Notes: a model not told the origin generated them from the sequence alone. A DNA stretch of 64,000 bases from Macropodus opercularis (GCA_030770545.1 CM061092.1:20337501-20401500), one strand, 5' to 3'; positions 1-13,101 are shown, numbered from the stretch's first letter. Translations and numbers: made by a program.

Positions 1-86
1 CACCTTTTTCTGTTTGCTAACACACTGTCACACACTGTTGTTAAACCAGTGATATTGGGCCTTGCTAACCTCCTTTTCACATGCAG

Positions 87-185
87 ACAGGAGCGAGTCA
101 CGGAAAAGGCAGCAAGCTCTACAGACTGGACCTTCGAGGCTGCGCAGGGAAGGAAAACCGCTCATGGACGCTGTGGATCGAGGAG
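87..185 (+). CDS. Candidate 99-bp exon, left copy
   Basis: A pyrimidine-rich stretch ending TTTTCACATGCAG immediately precedes position 87, and a possible donor (GAG followed by GTAGTT) follows position 185. The 99 bp are a multiple of three and stay open in all three forward frames, so the frame cannot be chosen; an ATG occurs in one frame near position 157. The identical exon is at 55741-55839, about 350 bp downstream of a duplicated CCAAT/CRE promoter. Downstream there is only minisatellite and satellite, so any remaining exons of this gene are missing or very far away. It could be a non-coding RNA exon or a relic of a truncated gene. I do not recognise the product. Confidence 0.35.
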
Positions 186-635
186 GTAGTTAAGTAGTTT
201 TTCTCTGTTTAAACACGTGTTTCTGGGTTGTTTGTGTCATTGATGCAGTGGTCAGAGTGTGCTGGCATGCTGGGCCACTCTGTCAGTGATACTGAGGGGC
301 CTGTGTCTTTAGTGTCATGTAGAATGAGTCTTGCTGGGCTGTTGGGCCACCCACTCAATAGTTTTTAGTTAGTATTGTAGTAGAAGTGTCGTAGTAGTAT
401 CATAGTAGTAGCAGAAGGGTCATACTAGTAGTAGCAGTAGTAGTGGGAATAGTACTAGTAGAAGTGTAGTAGTAATGGTATTAGTGTTGTACCTGTAGGA
501 CAGTAGTAGTTGTGTTATGGTAGTATATTAGTAGAAGTAGTACTAGTCATGGTAGTGTCCTACTATTTTAGTATTAGCTGAAGTCTAGTATTAGTAGCAG
601 TGTCCTAATAGCAGAAGAATATTAGTAGTAGTCTT
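186..635. other. Intron-like sequence grading into GTA/TAG-rich tract
   Basis: Unique sequence to about 370, with no convincing exon, then a degenerate TAG/GTA-rich stretch that becomes the ordered 40-bp minisatellite. Earlier decayed units are recognisable near 560-640. Confidence 0.6.
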
Positions 636-2150
636 ACTAGTTTTAGCTGTAGTCTAGTATTAGTAGTAGTGTCCTACTAGTGGTAGCTGTAGTCTAGTAT
701 TAGTAGTAGTGTCTTACTAGTGGTAGCTGTAGTATAGTATTAGTAGTAGTGTCCTACTAGTGGTAGCTGTAGTGTAGTATTAGTAGTAGTGTCTTACTAG
801 TGGTAGCTGTAGTATAGTATTAGTAGTACTGTCTTACTAGTGGTAGCTGTAGTGTAGTATTAGTAGTAGTTTCTTACTAGTGGTAGCTGTAGTCTAGTAT
901 TAGTAGTAGTGTCCTACTAGTGGTAGCTGTAGTCTAGTATTAGTAGTAGTGTCCTACTAGTGGTAGCTGTAGTATAGTATTAGTAGTAGTGTCCTACTAG
1001 TGGTAGCTGTAGTGTAGTATTAGTAGTAGTGTCTTACTAGTGGTAGCTGTAGTGTAGTATTAGTAGTAGTGTCTTACTAGTGGTAGCTGTAGTATAGTAT
1101 TAGTAGTAGTGTCCTACTAGTGGTAGCTGTAGTCTAGTATTAGTAGTAGTGTCCTACTAGTGGTAGCTGTAGTATAGTATTAGTAGTAGTGTCCTACTAG
1201 TGGTAGCTGTAGTGTAGTATTAGTAGTAGTGTCTTACTAGTGGTAGCTGTAGTGTAGTATTAGTAGTAGTGTCTTACTAGTGGTAGCTGTAGTGTAGTAT
1301 TAGTAGTAGTGTCCTACTAGTGGTAGCCGTAGTATAGTATTAGTAGTAGTGTCCTACTAGTGGTAGCCGTAGTGTAGTATTAGTAGTAGTGTCTTACTAG
1401 TGGTAGCTGTAGTGTAGTATTAGTAGTAGTAGTGTCCTACTAGTGGTAGCTGTAGTGTAGTATTAGTAGTAGTGTCCTACTAGTGGTAGCTGTAGTATAG
1501 TATTAGTAGTAGTGTCTTACTAGTGGTAGCTGTAGTATAGTATTAGTAGTAGTGTCTTACTAGTGGTAGCTGTAGTGTAGTATTAGTAGTAGTGTCCTAC
1601 TAGTGGTAGCTGTAGTGTAGTATTAGTAGTAGTGTCTTACTAGTGGTAGCTGTAGTGTAGTATTAGTAGTAGTGTCTTACTAGTGGTAGCTGTAGTATAG
1701 TATTAGTAGTAGTGTCTTACTAGTGGTAGCTGTAGTGTAGTATTAGTAGTAGTGTCTTACTAGTGGTAGCTGTAGTGTAGTATTAGTAGTAGTGTCTTAC
1801 TAGTGGTAGCTGTAGTATAGTATTAGTAGTAGTGTCTTACTAGTGGTAGCTGTAGTTTAGTATTAGTAGTAGTGTCTTACTAGTGGTAGCTGTAGTGTAG
1901 TATTAGTAGTAGTGTCCTACTAGTGGTAGCTGTAGTATAGTATTAGTAGTAGTGTCTTACTAGTGGTAGCTGTAGTGTAGTATTAGTAGTAGTGTCCTAC
2001 TAGTGGTAGCTGTAGTGTAGTATTAGTAGTAGTGTCCTACTAGTGGTAGCTGTAGTGTAGTATTAGTAGTAGTGTCCTACTAGTGGTAGCTGTAGTATAG
2101 TATTAGTAGTAGTGTCTTACTAGTGGTAGCTGTAGTGTAGTATTAGTAGT
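636..2150. repeat. 40-bp minisatellite, left copy
   Basis: About 38 head-to-tail copies of a 40-bp unit containing TGGTAGCTGTAGT, TAGTATTAGTAGTAGTGTC and TACTAG. Nearly all variation falls at two sites: the base between AGT and TAGTATT (C, A or G, once T) and the base in GTC-C/T-TAC. Rare markers are one TAGTACTGTC unit (near 825), one GTTTCTTAC unit (near 868), two TAGCCGT units (near 1326 and 1366) and one unit with an extra TAG triplet (near 1421). The markers allow register-by-register comparison with the right copy. Confidence 0.95.
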
Positions 2151-4392
2151 CGTGTTGCAACAGCTGTACTAGTCTAGCAGTAGCAGTGTTGTCGTAGTAG
2201 TATAAGTGTAGTACTCAAAGTAGTTGTTTAGTATGCATGTAGTAGTATTCAGTGTAGTAGTGTAATGGTTGCGTGGTAGTAGTAGTCTTCGATTAGTGGT
2301 AGTATTGTATTAGTGTATTAGTAGGAGTAGTGTTGTTTTTTGTAGTAGTGTTATCGTAAGAGTGGTGTCGTCATAGTAGCAGTCTAGCAGTAGTATTGTA
2401 CTATCTAGTATAGTGAAGTAAAGTATAGTATGTTATAGTGTGTGGGGTAGTGTAGTGGAGTTTGATTTAGTGTAGAGTCATATAGTCTAGTTTGGTTTAG
2501 TATAATATTGTACTAGTATTATAATATAATCTGTACTGTATTGTATACTGTAGTGTAGTTTAGCATAGATGTAAGATAGTCTAGTAGAGTGTAGTCTAGT
2601 ATAGTTTGGAATAGTCTAATGTGTAGTGTACTGTAATATAGTGTAATATACTCAAGTTGTATTGTAATATAATATATAATTTCGTTTACAATAGTCCAGT
2701 GTGGTGTAGTATATCTTAATATAGTATAACATTGTGTACTATAGTTTAGTGTAGTGTAACATAGTCTAGTATAGTTTAGAATAGTCTAGCGTACTCTGTT
2801 ATAGTTTAGCATTGTGTAATATAGGCTTGTATAGCTTAGAATAGTCTAGTGTCTGGTAGTGTAGTGTACTTTAGTATATGTAGTAGATATATATAGGTGT
2901 AATATAGTCTAATGTGGTTTAATGTAGTGTAGTAGAGAGCAATATTGTCTAGTGTAGCTAGAATAGTCTAGTGTAATTTGGTGTTGTTTATTATACTGTA
3001 GTATAGTGTAGTATACTGTAGTTTAATGTATTATAATCTAATGTACTAAAGTCTGTTATAGTGTAGTTTAATATAGGGTATTATACTGTAGTATAGTGTA
3101 GTTTAGTATAGTACAGTTTTACTATAATCGAGTGTACTAAAGTCTGTTATGGTGTAGTTTTGATGTAGAGTAATATTGTCTAGTGTAGTGTAATATGGTC
3201 TGTTATAGTCTAGTTTTGTTTAGAGTAATGTAATATAGTATAGTGTAGTTTTAGTACAATGTAGTTTAACTTGATATACTCTCATATAGTGTAGTTTAGC
3301 AAGGTGTAATATATTTTAGTGTAGTAGAGTGTAATATAGGCTAGTAGAGTGTGCTTTATAGTAATATTGTTTATTGTGGTGTAATATAGTTTAGTATAGA
3401 GAAGTATAATGTTTAGTACAGTGTAGTATAGTCTAATATAGTATAGTGTAGTAGAGTGTAACATGGTCAAGTAGAGTGTAGTCTAGTGTAGTTTAGAATA
3501 GTCTAATGTAGTGTACTGTAATACATTATAATATAGCCTGTTGTAGTGTAGTTTAGTTTAGAATAGTCCTCATTACTATAATTTAGCATTGAGTAATATA
3601 CTCTAGATAGGAATTTTATTTATCCCGCAGTGGGGAAATTCTGGTGACCCAGCAGCAGCGGACAGACAGTCAGAAAAAAAGTTAATAATTACAAAAAAAT
3701 AGTAAATTGTTTGACAATTCTAGTGTAGTTTAATGTAGTGTAATACAGTATAGTTTAGTTTATAATACTTTACTATAATAAATATAGTTTAATTTATTGT
3801 AGTCTAGTACAGTTTAGTGTGATATAGTCTAATATAGTGTAGTAAAGTCAAATATTTTCTAGTCTAGTTTAGAGTAGTGTAATATATTATCGTGTAGTTT
3901 AGTATAACGCAGTCTAACTTAATATACTCTAGTATAGTGTAGTTTAGAATAGTGTCATATATTCTAGTGTAGTTTAGTTTAGTATAATGTAGTTTATTTT
4001 ATATAATATAGTGAAGTAAAGTATAGTATATTATAGCCTGTTAAAGTGTAGGTTAGTGGAGTGTACTATAGTGTAATCTACTTTAGTTTCCAATAGTCCA
4101 GTGTAGTGCAGTATAGAGCAATAGTTTATTGAAGTGTAGTGTAACATAGTCTACTATAGTGTAGTAGAATTAGAATAATCTAATATAGTGTAGTGTACTG
4201 TAGTATAGTCTAGTTGTAGTGTAGTTTAATATAGTTTAGTTTACAGTAATCCAGTGTGGTGTAGTATATCTTAATATAGTTTAACATTATGTACTATAGT
4301 CTAATAGTCTATAATTTAATATAGTCTAATATAGTGTAGTGTACTTTACAATAGTCCAGTGTGGTGTAGTATATCTTAATGTAGTTTAGTTT
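2151..4392. repeat. TAGT-rich low-complexity tract, left copy
   Basis: About 2.2 kb of degenerate repeats built from TAGTGTAGT, TATAGTCTAGT and TAATATAGT words with no fixed period. The top strand is poor in C and full of TAG and TAA triplets, so the 62-codon minus-strand frame at 3282-3470 is only the reverse of the repeat. It appears to be a decayed relative of the adjacent minisatellite. It ends abruptly where satellite sequence begins at 4393. Confidence 0.8.
3612..3705 (+). mobile_element. Retroposon 3'-tail-like fragment, left copy
   Basis: A non-repetitive island inside the TAGT tract contains TTTATTTATCCCGCAGTGGG followed by GAAATTC, a CAGCAGC stretch and A-rich ends. Tails of the form 'TTTATTGATCCC..GGGGAAATTC' are common in teleost non-LTR retroposons; I recognise the motif but cannot name the family. 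The same island is at about 59232-59325. Confidence 0.5.
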
Positions 4393-6636
4393 TAGGATTG
4401 GTGGTTCAATTGAGTCCGTTCCTTAGGAGACAGGTCAGTTGTCAGCCATTCATTGAAACACTTGTTCAAATGATTGTTACTGTGTTGTTTGTGTTCCGGA
4501 AGGGACAAAGCATTCGCCCACCTATCGGAGGATAGGTGTTTTTAATAACGCTTTGTTGTTTTTGAGTTTGTCAAGGTACAGAGCAGTCGTCGGTGGTTCC
4601 ATTGACGCCTACTACTTGACCTGAGTTACAGAGGGAGCAGAGCAGTTGTTCTCCAGTCATTGAGTTGGTGGGTGAAATGTCTCTGGCTCTTTTCCTTGTG
4701 TTCCTCAGGTTATAGAGCAGTGGTCCACCAGTCGTAGGATTGGTGGTTCAGATACCTCTGACTTCTTGACCTGACTTCCTCGGCAGACAGAACAGTTGTC
4801 CAGCAATCGTAGGTTTGGTGGGTCAACTGACTCGGTTCCGTAGGAGACAGGTCAGTCATAAAGCAATCATTGGATCGGTGTTTCAATGGAATTTGACTGT
4901 GCTATTTGTGTTCCACAAGTGATACGGCATTTGTCCACCAATCGTAGGTTTCGTGATTTCATTGACTATGTCTCTGTGAGTTGAGTTCCTCAGGAGACAA
5001 AACAGTGTTTCACCAATCGTAGGTTTCGTGATTTCATTGACTGTCTCTGTGAGTTGAGTTCCTCAGGAGACAAAACAGTGTTTCACCAATCATAGGTTTG
5101 GTGTTTCAGATGCCTCTGACCTCTAGACCTGACTTCCTCAGGAGACAGAACAGTTGTCTACCAATCGTAGGATTGGTGGTTCAATTGAGTCCGTTCCTTA
5201 GGAGACAGGTCAGTTGTCAGCCATTCATTGAAACACTTGTTCAAATGATTGTTACTGTGTTGTTTGTGTTCCGGAAGGGACAAAGCATTCGCTCACCTAT
5301 CGGAGGATAGGTGTTTTAAAAAGGCTTTGTTGTTTTTGAGTTTGTCAAGGTACAGAGCAATCGTCGGTGGTTCCATTGACGCCTACTACTTGACCTGAGT
5401 TACAGAGGGAGCAGAGCAGTTGTTCTCCAGTCATTGAGTTGGTGGGTGAAATGTCTCTGGCTCTTTTCCTTGTGTTCCTCAGGTTATAGAGCAGTGGTCC
5501 ACCAGTCGTAGGATTGGTGGTTCAGATACCTCTGACTTCTTGACCTGACTTCCTCGGCAGACAGAACAGTTGTCCAGCAATCGTAGGTTTGGTGGGTCAA
5601 CTGACTCGGTTCCGTAGGAGACAGGTCAGTCATAAAGCAATCATTGGATCGGTGTTTCAATGGAATTTGACTGTGCTATTTGTGTTCCACAAGTAACACG
5701 GCATTTGTCCACCAATCGTAGGTTTCGTGATTTCATTGACTATGTCTCTGTGAGTTGAGTTCCTCAGGAGACAAAACAATGTTTCACCAATCATAGGTTT
5801 GGTGTTTCAGATGCCTCTGACCTCTAGACCTGACTTCCTCAGGAGACAGAACAGTTGTCTACCAATCGTAGGATTGGTGGTTCAATTGAGTCCGTTCCTT
5901 AGGAGACAGGTCAGTTGTCAGCCATTCATTGAAACACTTGTTCAAATGATTGTTACTGTGTTGTTTGTGTTCCGGAAGGGACAAAGCATTCGCCCACCTA
6001 TCGGAGGATAGGTGTTTTTAATAACGCTTTGTTGTTTTTGAGTTTGTCAAGGTACAGAGCAGTCGTCGGTGGTTCCATTGACGCCTACTACTTGACCTGA
6101 GTTACAGAGGGAGCAGAGCAGTTGTTCTCCAGTCATTGAGTTGGTGGGTGAAATGTCTCTGGCTCTATTCCTTGTGTTTTTCAGGTTATAGAGCAGTGGT
6201 CCACCAGTCGTAGGATTGGTGGTTCAGATACCTCTGGCTTCTTGACCTGACTTCCTCGGCAGACAGAACAGTTGTCCAGCAATCGTAGGTTTGGTGGGTC
6301 AACTGACTCGGTTCCGTAGGAGACAGGTCAGTCATAAAGCAATCATTGGATCGGTGTTTCAATGGAATTTGACTGTGCTATTTGTGTTCCACAAGTGACA
6401 CGGCATTTGTCCACCAATCGTAGGTTTCGTGATTTCATTGACTATGTCTCTGTGAGTTGAGTTCCTCAGGAGACAAAACAGTGTTTCACCAATCGTAGGT
6501 TTCGTGATTTCATTGACTATGTCTCTGTGAGTTGAGTTCCTCAGGAGACAAAACAGTGTTTCACCAATCATAGGTTTGGTGTTTCAGATGCCTCTGACCT
6601 CTAGACCTGACTTCCTCAGGAGACAGAACAGTTGTC

Positions 6637-7413
6637 TACCAATCGTAGGATTGGTGGTTCAATTGAGTCTGTTCCTTAGGAGACAGGTCAGTTGTCAGCC
6701 ATTCATTGAAACACTTGTTCAAATGATTGTTACTGTGTTGTTTGTGTTCCGGAAGGGACAAAGCATTCGCCCACCTATCGGAGGATAGGTGTTTTTAATA
6801 ACGCTTTGTTGTTTTTGAGTTTGTCGAGGTACAGAGCAGTCGTCGGTGGTTCCATTGACGCCTACTACTTGACCTGAGTTACAGAGGGAGCAGAGCAGTT
6901 GTTCTCCAGTCATTGAGTTGGTGGGTGAAATGTCTCTGGCTCTATTCCTTGTATTCCTCAGGTTATAGAGCAGTGGTCCACCAGTCGTAGGATTGGTGGT
7001 TCAGATACCTCTGACTTCTTGACCTGACTTCCTCGGCAGACAGAACAGTTGTCCAGCAATCGTAGGTTTGGTGGGTCAACTGACTCGGTTCCATAGGAGA
7101 CAGGTCAGTCATAAAGCAATCATTGGATCGGTGTTTCAATGGAATTTGACTGTGCTATTTGTGTTCCACAAGTGACACGGCATTTGTCCACCAATCGTAG
7201 GTTTCGTGATTTCATTGACTATGTCTCTGTGAGTTGAGTTCCTCAGGAGACAAAACAGTGTTTCACCAATCGTAGGTTTCGTGATTTCATTGACTATGTC
7301 TCTGTGAGTTGAGTTCCTCAGGAGACAAAACAATGCTTCACCAATCATAGGTTTGGTGTTTCAGATGCCTCTGACCTCTAGACCTGACTTCCTCAGGAGA
7401 CAGAACAGTTGTC
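6637..7413. repeat. Reference 777-bp HOR unit
   Basis: A clean example with two m9 copies. Boundaries: m1 6637-6696, m2 6697-6771, m3 6772-6844, m4 6845-6904, m5 6905-6978, m6 6979-7053, m7 7054-7113, m8 7114-7188, m9 7189-7263 and 7264-7338, m10 7339-7413; the next m1 starts at 7414. These add up exactly to 702 plus 75. Confidence 0.93.
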
Positions 7414-10400
7414 TACCAATCGTAGGATTGGTGGTTCAATTGAGTCTGTTCCTTAGGAGACAGGTCAGTTGTCAGCCATTCATTGAAACACTTGTTCAAA
7501 TGATTGTTACTGTGTTGTTTGTGTTCCGGAAGGGACAAAGCATTCGCCCACCTAACGGAGGATAGGTGTTTTTAATAACGCTTTGTTGTTTTTGAGTTTG
7601 TCGAGGTACAGAGCAGTCGTCGGTGGTTCCATTGACGCCTACTACTTGACCTGAGTTACAGAGGGAGCAGAGCAGTTGTTCTCCAGTCATTGAGTTGGTG
7701 GGTGAAATGTCTCTGGCTCTTTTCCTTGTGTTCCTCAGGTTATAGAGCAGTGGTCCACCAGTCGTAGGATTGGTGGTCCAGATACCTCTGACTTCTTGAC
7801 CTGACTTCCTCGGCAGACAGAACAGTTGTCCAGCAATCGTAGGTTTGGTGGGTCAACTGACTCGGTTCCGTAGGAGACAGGTCAGTCATAAAGTAATCAT
7901 TGGATCGGTGTTTCAATGGAATTTGACTGTGCTATTTGTGTTCCACAAGTGACACGGCATTTGTCCACCAATCGTAGGTTTCGTGATTTCATTGACTATG
8001 TCTCTGTGAGTTGAGTTCCTCAGGAGACAAAACAGTGTTTCACCAATCATAGGTTTGGTGTTTCAGATGCCTCTGACCTCTAGACCTGACTTCCTCAGGA
8101 GACAGTACAGTTGTCTACCAATCGTAGGATTGGTGGTTCAATTGAGTCAGTTCCTTAGGAGACAGGTCAGTTGTCAGCCATTCATTGAAACACTTGTTCA
8201 AATGATTGTTACTGTGTTGTTTGTGTTCCGGAAGGGACAAAGCATTCGCCCACCTATCGGAGGATAGGTGTTTTTAATAACGCTTTGTTGTTTTTGAGTT
8301 TGTCAAGGTACAGAGCAGTCGTCGGTGGTTCCATTGACGCCTACTACTTGACCTGAGTTACAGAGGGACCAGAGCAGTTGTTCTCCAGTCATTGAGTTGG
8401 TGGGTGAAATGTCTCTGGCTCTTTTCCTTGTGTTCCTCAGGTTATAGAGCAGTGGTCCACCAGTCGTAGGATTGGTGGTTCAGATACCTCTGACTTCTTG
8501 ACCTGACTTCCTCGGCAGACAGAACAGTTGTCCAGCAATCGTAGGTTTGGTGGGTCAACTGACTCGGTTCCGTAGGAGACAGGTCAGTCATAAAGCAATC
8601 ATTGGATCGGTGTTTCAATGGAATTTGACTGTGCTATTTGTGTTCCACAAGTGACACGGCATTTGTCCACCAATCGTAGGTTTCGTGATTTCATTGACTA
8701 TGTCTCTGTGAGTTGAGTTCCTCAGGAGACAAAACAGTGTTTCACCAATCGTAGGTTTCGTGATTTCATTGACTATGTCTCTGTGAGTTGACTTCCTCAG
8801 GAGACAAAACAGTGTTTCACCAATCGTAGGTTTCGTGATTTCATTGACTATGTCTCTGTGAGTTGACTTCCTCAGGAGACAGAACAGTTGTCTACCAATC
8901 GTAGGATTGGTTGTTCAATTGAGTCCGTTCCTTCGGAGACAGGTCAGTTGTCAGCCATTCATATAAACACTTGTTCAAATGATTGTTACTGTGTTGTTTG
9001 TGTTCCGGAAGGGACAAAGCATTCGCCCACCTATCGGAGGATAGGTGTTTTAAAAACGCTTTGTTGTTTTTGAGTTTGTCAAGGTACAGAGCAGTCGTCG
9101 GTGGTTCCATTGACGCCTACTACTTGACCTGAGTTACAGAGGGAGCAGGGCAGTTGTTCTCCAGTCATTGAGTTGGTGGGTGAAATGTCTCTGGCTCTAT
9201 TCCTTGTGTTCCTCAGGTTATAGAGCAGTGGTCCACCAGTCGTAGGATTGGTGGTTCAGATACCTCTGACTTCTTGACCTGACTTCCTCGGCAGACAGAA
9301 CAGTTGTCCAGCAATCGTAGGTTTGGTGGGTCAACTGACTCGGTTCCGTAGGAGACAGGTCAGTCATAAAGCAATCATTGGATCGGTGTTTCAATGGAAT
9401 TTGACTGTGCTATTTGTGTTCCACAAGTGATACGGCATTTGTCCACCAATCGTAGGTTTCGTGATTTCATTGACTATGTCTCTGTGAGTTGAGTTCCTCA
9501 GGAGACAAAACAATGTTTCACCAATCATAGGTTTGGTGTTTCAGATGCCTCTGACCTGTAGACCTGACTTCCTCAGGAGACAGAACAGTTGTCTACCAAT
9601 TGTAGGATTGGTGGTTCAATTGAGTCCGTTCCTTAGGAGACAGGTCAGTTGTCAGCCATTCATTGAAACACTTGTTCAAATGATTGTTACTGTGTTGTTT
9701 GTGTTCCGGAAGGGACAAAGCATTCGCCCACCTATCGGAGGATAGGTGTTTTTAATAACGCTTTGTTGTTTTTGAGTTTGTCAAGGTACAGAGCAGTCGT
9801 CGGTGGTTCCATTGACGCCTACTACTTGACCTGAGCTACAGAGGGAGCAGAGCAGTTGTTCTCCAGTCATTGAGTTGGTGGGTGAAATGTCTCTGGCTCT
9901 TTTCCTTGTGTTCCTCAGGTTATAGAGCAGTGGTCCACCAGTCGTAGGATTGGTGGTTCAGATACCTCTGACTTCCTCGGCAGACAGAACAGTTGTCCAG
10001 CAATCGTAGGTTTGGTGGGTCAACTGACTCGGTTCCGTAGGAGACAGGTCAGTCATAAAGCAATCATTGGATCGGTGTTTCAATGGAATTTGACTGTGCT
10101 ATTTGTGTTCCACAAGTGACACGGCATTTGTCCACCAATCGTAGGTTTCGTGATTTCATTGACTATGTCTCTGTGAGTTGAGTTCCTCAGGAGACAAAAC
10201 AGTGTTTCACCAATCGTAGGTTTCGTGATTTCATTGACTATGTCTCTGTGAGTTGAGTTCCTCAGGAGACAAAACAGTGTTTCACCAATCATAGGTTTGG
10301 TGTTTCAGATGCCTCTGACCTCTAGACCTGACTTCCTCAGGAGACAGAACAGTTGTCTACCAATCGTAGGATTGGTGGTTCAATTGAGTCCGTTCCTTAG

Positions 10401-13101
10401 GAGACAGGTCAGTTGTCAGCCATTCATTGAAACACTTGTTCAAATGATTGTTACTGTGTTGTTTGTGTTCCGGAAGGGACAAAGCATTCTCTCACCTATC
10501 GGAGGATAGGTGTTTTAAAAAGGCTTTGTTGTTTTTGAGTTTGTCAAGGTACAGAGCAATCGTCGGTGGTTCCATTGACGCCTACTACTTGACCTGAGTT
10601 ACAGAGGGAGCAGAGCAGTTGTTCTCCAGTCATTGAGTTGGTGGGTGAAATGTCTCTGGCTCTATTCCTTGTGTTCCTCAGGTTATAGAGCAGTGGTCCA
10701 CCAGTCGTAGGATTGGTGGTTCAGATACCTCTGACTTCTTGACCTGACTTCCTCGGCAGACAGAACAGTTGTCCAGCAATCGTAGGTTTGGTGGGTCAAC
10801 TGACTCGGTTCCGTAGGAGACAGGTCAGTCATAAAGCAATCATTGGATCGGTGTTTCAATTGAATTTGACTGTGCTATTTGTGTTCCACAAGTAACACGG
10901 CATTTGTCCACCAATCGTAGGTTTCGTGATTTCATTGACTATGTCTCTGTGAGTTGAGTTCCTCAGGAGACAAAACAATGTTTCACCAATCATAGGTTTG
11001 GTGTTTCAGATGCCTCTGACCTCTAGACCTGACTTCCTCAGGAGACAGAACAGTTGTCTACCAATCGTAGGATTGGTGGTTCAATTGAGTCCGTTCCTTA
11101 GGAGACAGGTCAGTTGTCAGCCATTCATTGAAACACTTGTTCAAATGATTGTTACTGTGTTGTTTGTGTTCCGGAAGGGACAAAGCATTCGCCCACCTAT
11201 CGGAGGATAGGTGTTTTTAATAACGCTTTGTTGTTTTTGAGTTTGTCAAGGTACAGAGCAGTCGTCGGTGGTTCCATTGACGCCTACTACTTGACCTGAG
11301 TTACAGAGGGAGCAGAGCAGTTGTTCTCCAGTCATTGAGTTGGTGGGTGAAATGTCTCTGGCTCTTTTCCTTGTGTTCCTCAGGTTATAGAGCAGTGGTC
11401 CACCAGTCGTAGGATTGGTGGTTCAGATCCCTCTGACTTCTTGACCTGACTTCCTCGGCAGACAGAACAGTTGTCCAGCAATCGTAGGTTTGGTGGGTCA
11501 ACTGACTCGGTTCCGTAGGAGACAGGTCAGTCATAAAGCAATCATTGGATCGGTGTTTCAATGGAATTTGACTGTGCTATTTGTGTTCCACAAGTGACAC
11601 TGCATTTGTCCACCAATCGTAGGTTTCGTGATTTCATTGACTATGTCTCTGTGAGTTGAGTTCCTCAGGAGACAAAACAGTGTTTTAGCAATCGTAGGTT
11701 TCGTGATTTCATTGACTATGTCTCTGTGAGTTGAGTTCCTCAGGAGACAAAACAATGTTTCACCAATCATAGGTTTGGTGTTTCAGATGCCTCTGACCTC
11801 TAGACCTGACTTCCTCAGGAGACAGAACAGTTGTCTACCAATCGTAGGATTGGTGGTTCAATTGAGTCCGTCCCTTAGGAGACAGGTCAGTTGTCAGCCA
11901 TTCATTGAAACACTTGTTCAAATGATTGTTACTGTGTTGTTTGTGTTCCGGAAGGGACAAAGCATTCGCCCACCTATCGGAGGATAGGTGTTTTTAATAA
12001 CGCTTTGTTGTTTTAGAGTTTGTCAAGGTACAGAGCAGTCGTCGGTGGTTCCATTGACGCCTACTACTTGACCTGAGTTACAGAGGGAGCAGAGCAGTTG
12101 TTCTCCAGTCATTGAGTTGGTGGGTGAAATGTCTCTGGCTCTTTTCCTTGTGTTCCTCAGGTTATAGAGCAGTGGTCCACCAGTCGTAGGATTGGTTGTT
12201 CAGATACCTCTGACTTCCTCGGCAGACAGAACAGTTGTCCAGCAATCGTAGGTTTGGTGGGTCAACTGACTCGGTTCCGTAGGAGACAGGTCAGTCACAA
12301 AGCAATCATTGGATCGGTGTTTCAATGGAATTTGACTGTGCTATTTGTGTTCCACAAGTGACACGGCATTTGTCCACCAATCGTAGGTTTCGTGATTTCA
12401 TTGACTATGTCTCTGTGAGTTGAGTTCCTCAGGAGACAAAACAGTGTTTCACCAATCATAGGTTTGGTGTTTCAGATGCCTCTGACCTCTAGACCTGACT
12501 TCCTCAGGAGACAGAACAGTTGTCTACCAATTGTAGGATTGGTGGTTCAATTGAGTCCGTTCCTTAGGAGACAGGTCAGTTGTCAGCCATTCATTGAAAC
12601 ACTTGTTCAAATGATTGTTACTGTGTTGTTTGTGTTCCGGAAGGGACAAAGCATTCGCCCACCTATCGGAGGATAGGTGTTTTTAATAACGCTTTGTTGT
12701 TTTTGAGTTTGTCAAGGTACAGAGCAGTCGTCGGTGGTTCCATTGACGCCTACTACTTGACCTGAGTTACAGAGGGAGCAGGGCAGTTGTTCTCCAGTCA
12801 TTGAGTTGGTGGGTGAAATGTCTCTGGCTCTATTCCTTGTGTTCCTCAGGTTATAGAGCAGTGGTCCACCAGTCGTAGGATTGGTGGTTCAGATACCTCT
12901 GACTTCTTGACCTGACTTCCTCGGCAGACAGAACAGTCGTCCAGCAATCGTAGGTTTCGTGATTTCATTGACTATGTCTCTGTGAGTTGAGTTCCTCAGG
13001 AGACAAAACAGTGTTTCACCAATCGTAGGTTTCGTGATTTCATTGACTATGTCTCTGTGAGTTGAGTTCCTCAGGAGACAAAACAGTGTTTCACCAATCA
13101 T

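Larger units (their letters stand above)
1..4392. repeat. Segmental duplication, left copy (partial)
   Basis: Positions 1-4392 recur at 55655-60020 in the same order and orientation: exon candidate, 40-bp minisatellite, TAGT-rich tract, retroposon tail and the left edge of the satellite. Outside the minisatellite I see only scattered substitutions and a few small indels, so the copies are close to identical. Position 1 already lies inside the duplication, so the true left edge is outside the window. The offset is 55654 bp at the start and 55628 bp at the satellite edge; the difference comes from one fewer net minisatellite unit and a 14-bp insertion near 58480 in the right copy. It may be a true tandem duplication or a retained haplotype. 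Confidence 0.9.

Noticed and set aside
3282..3470. Tyr/Leu/Thr-rich 62-residue minus-strand protein (also 58910-59098)
   Set aside because: It is the reverse translation of a TAGT-rich low-complexity tract.
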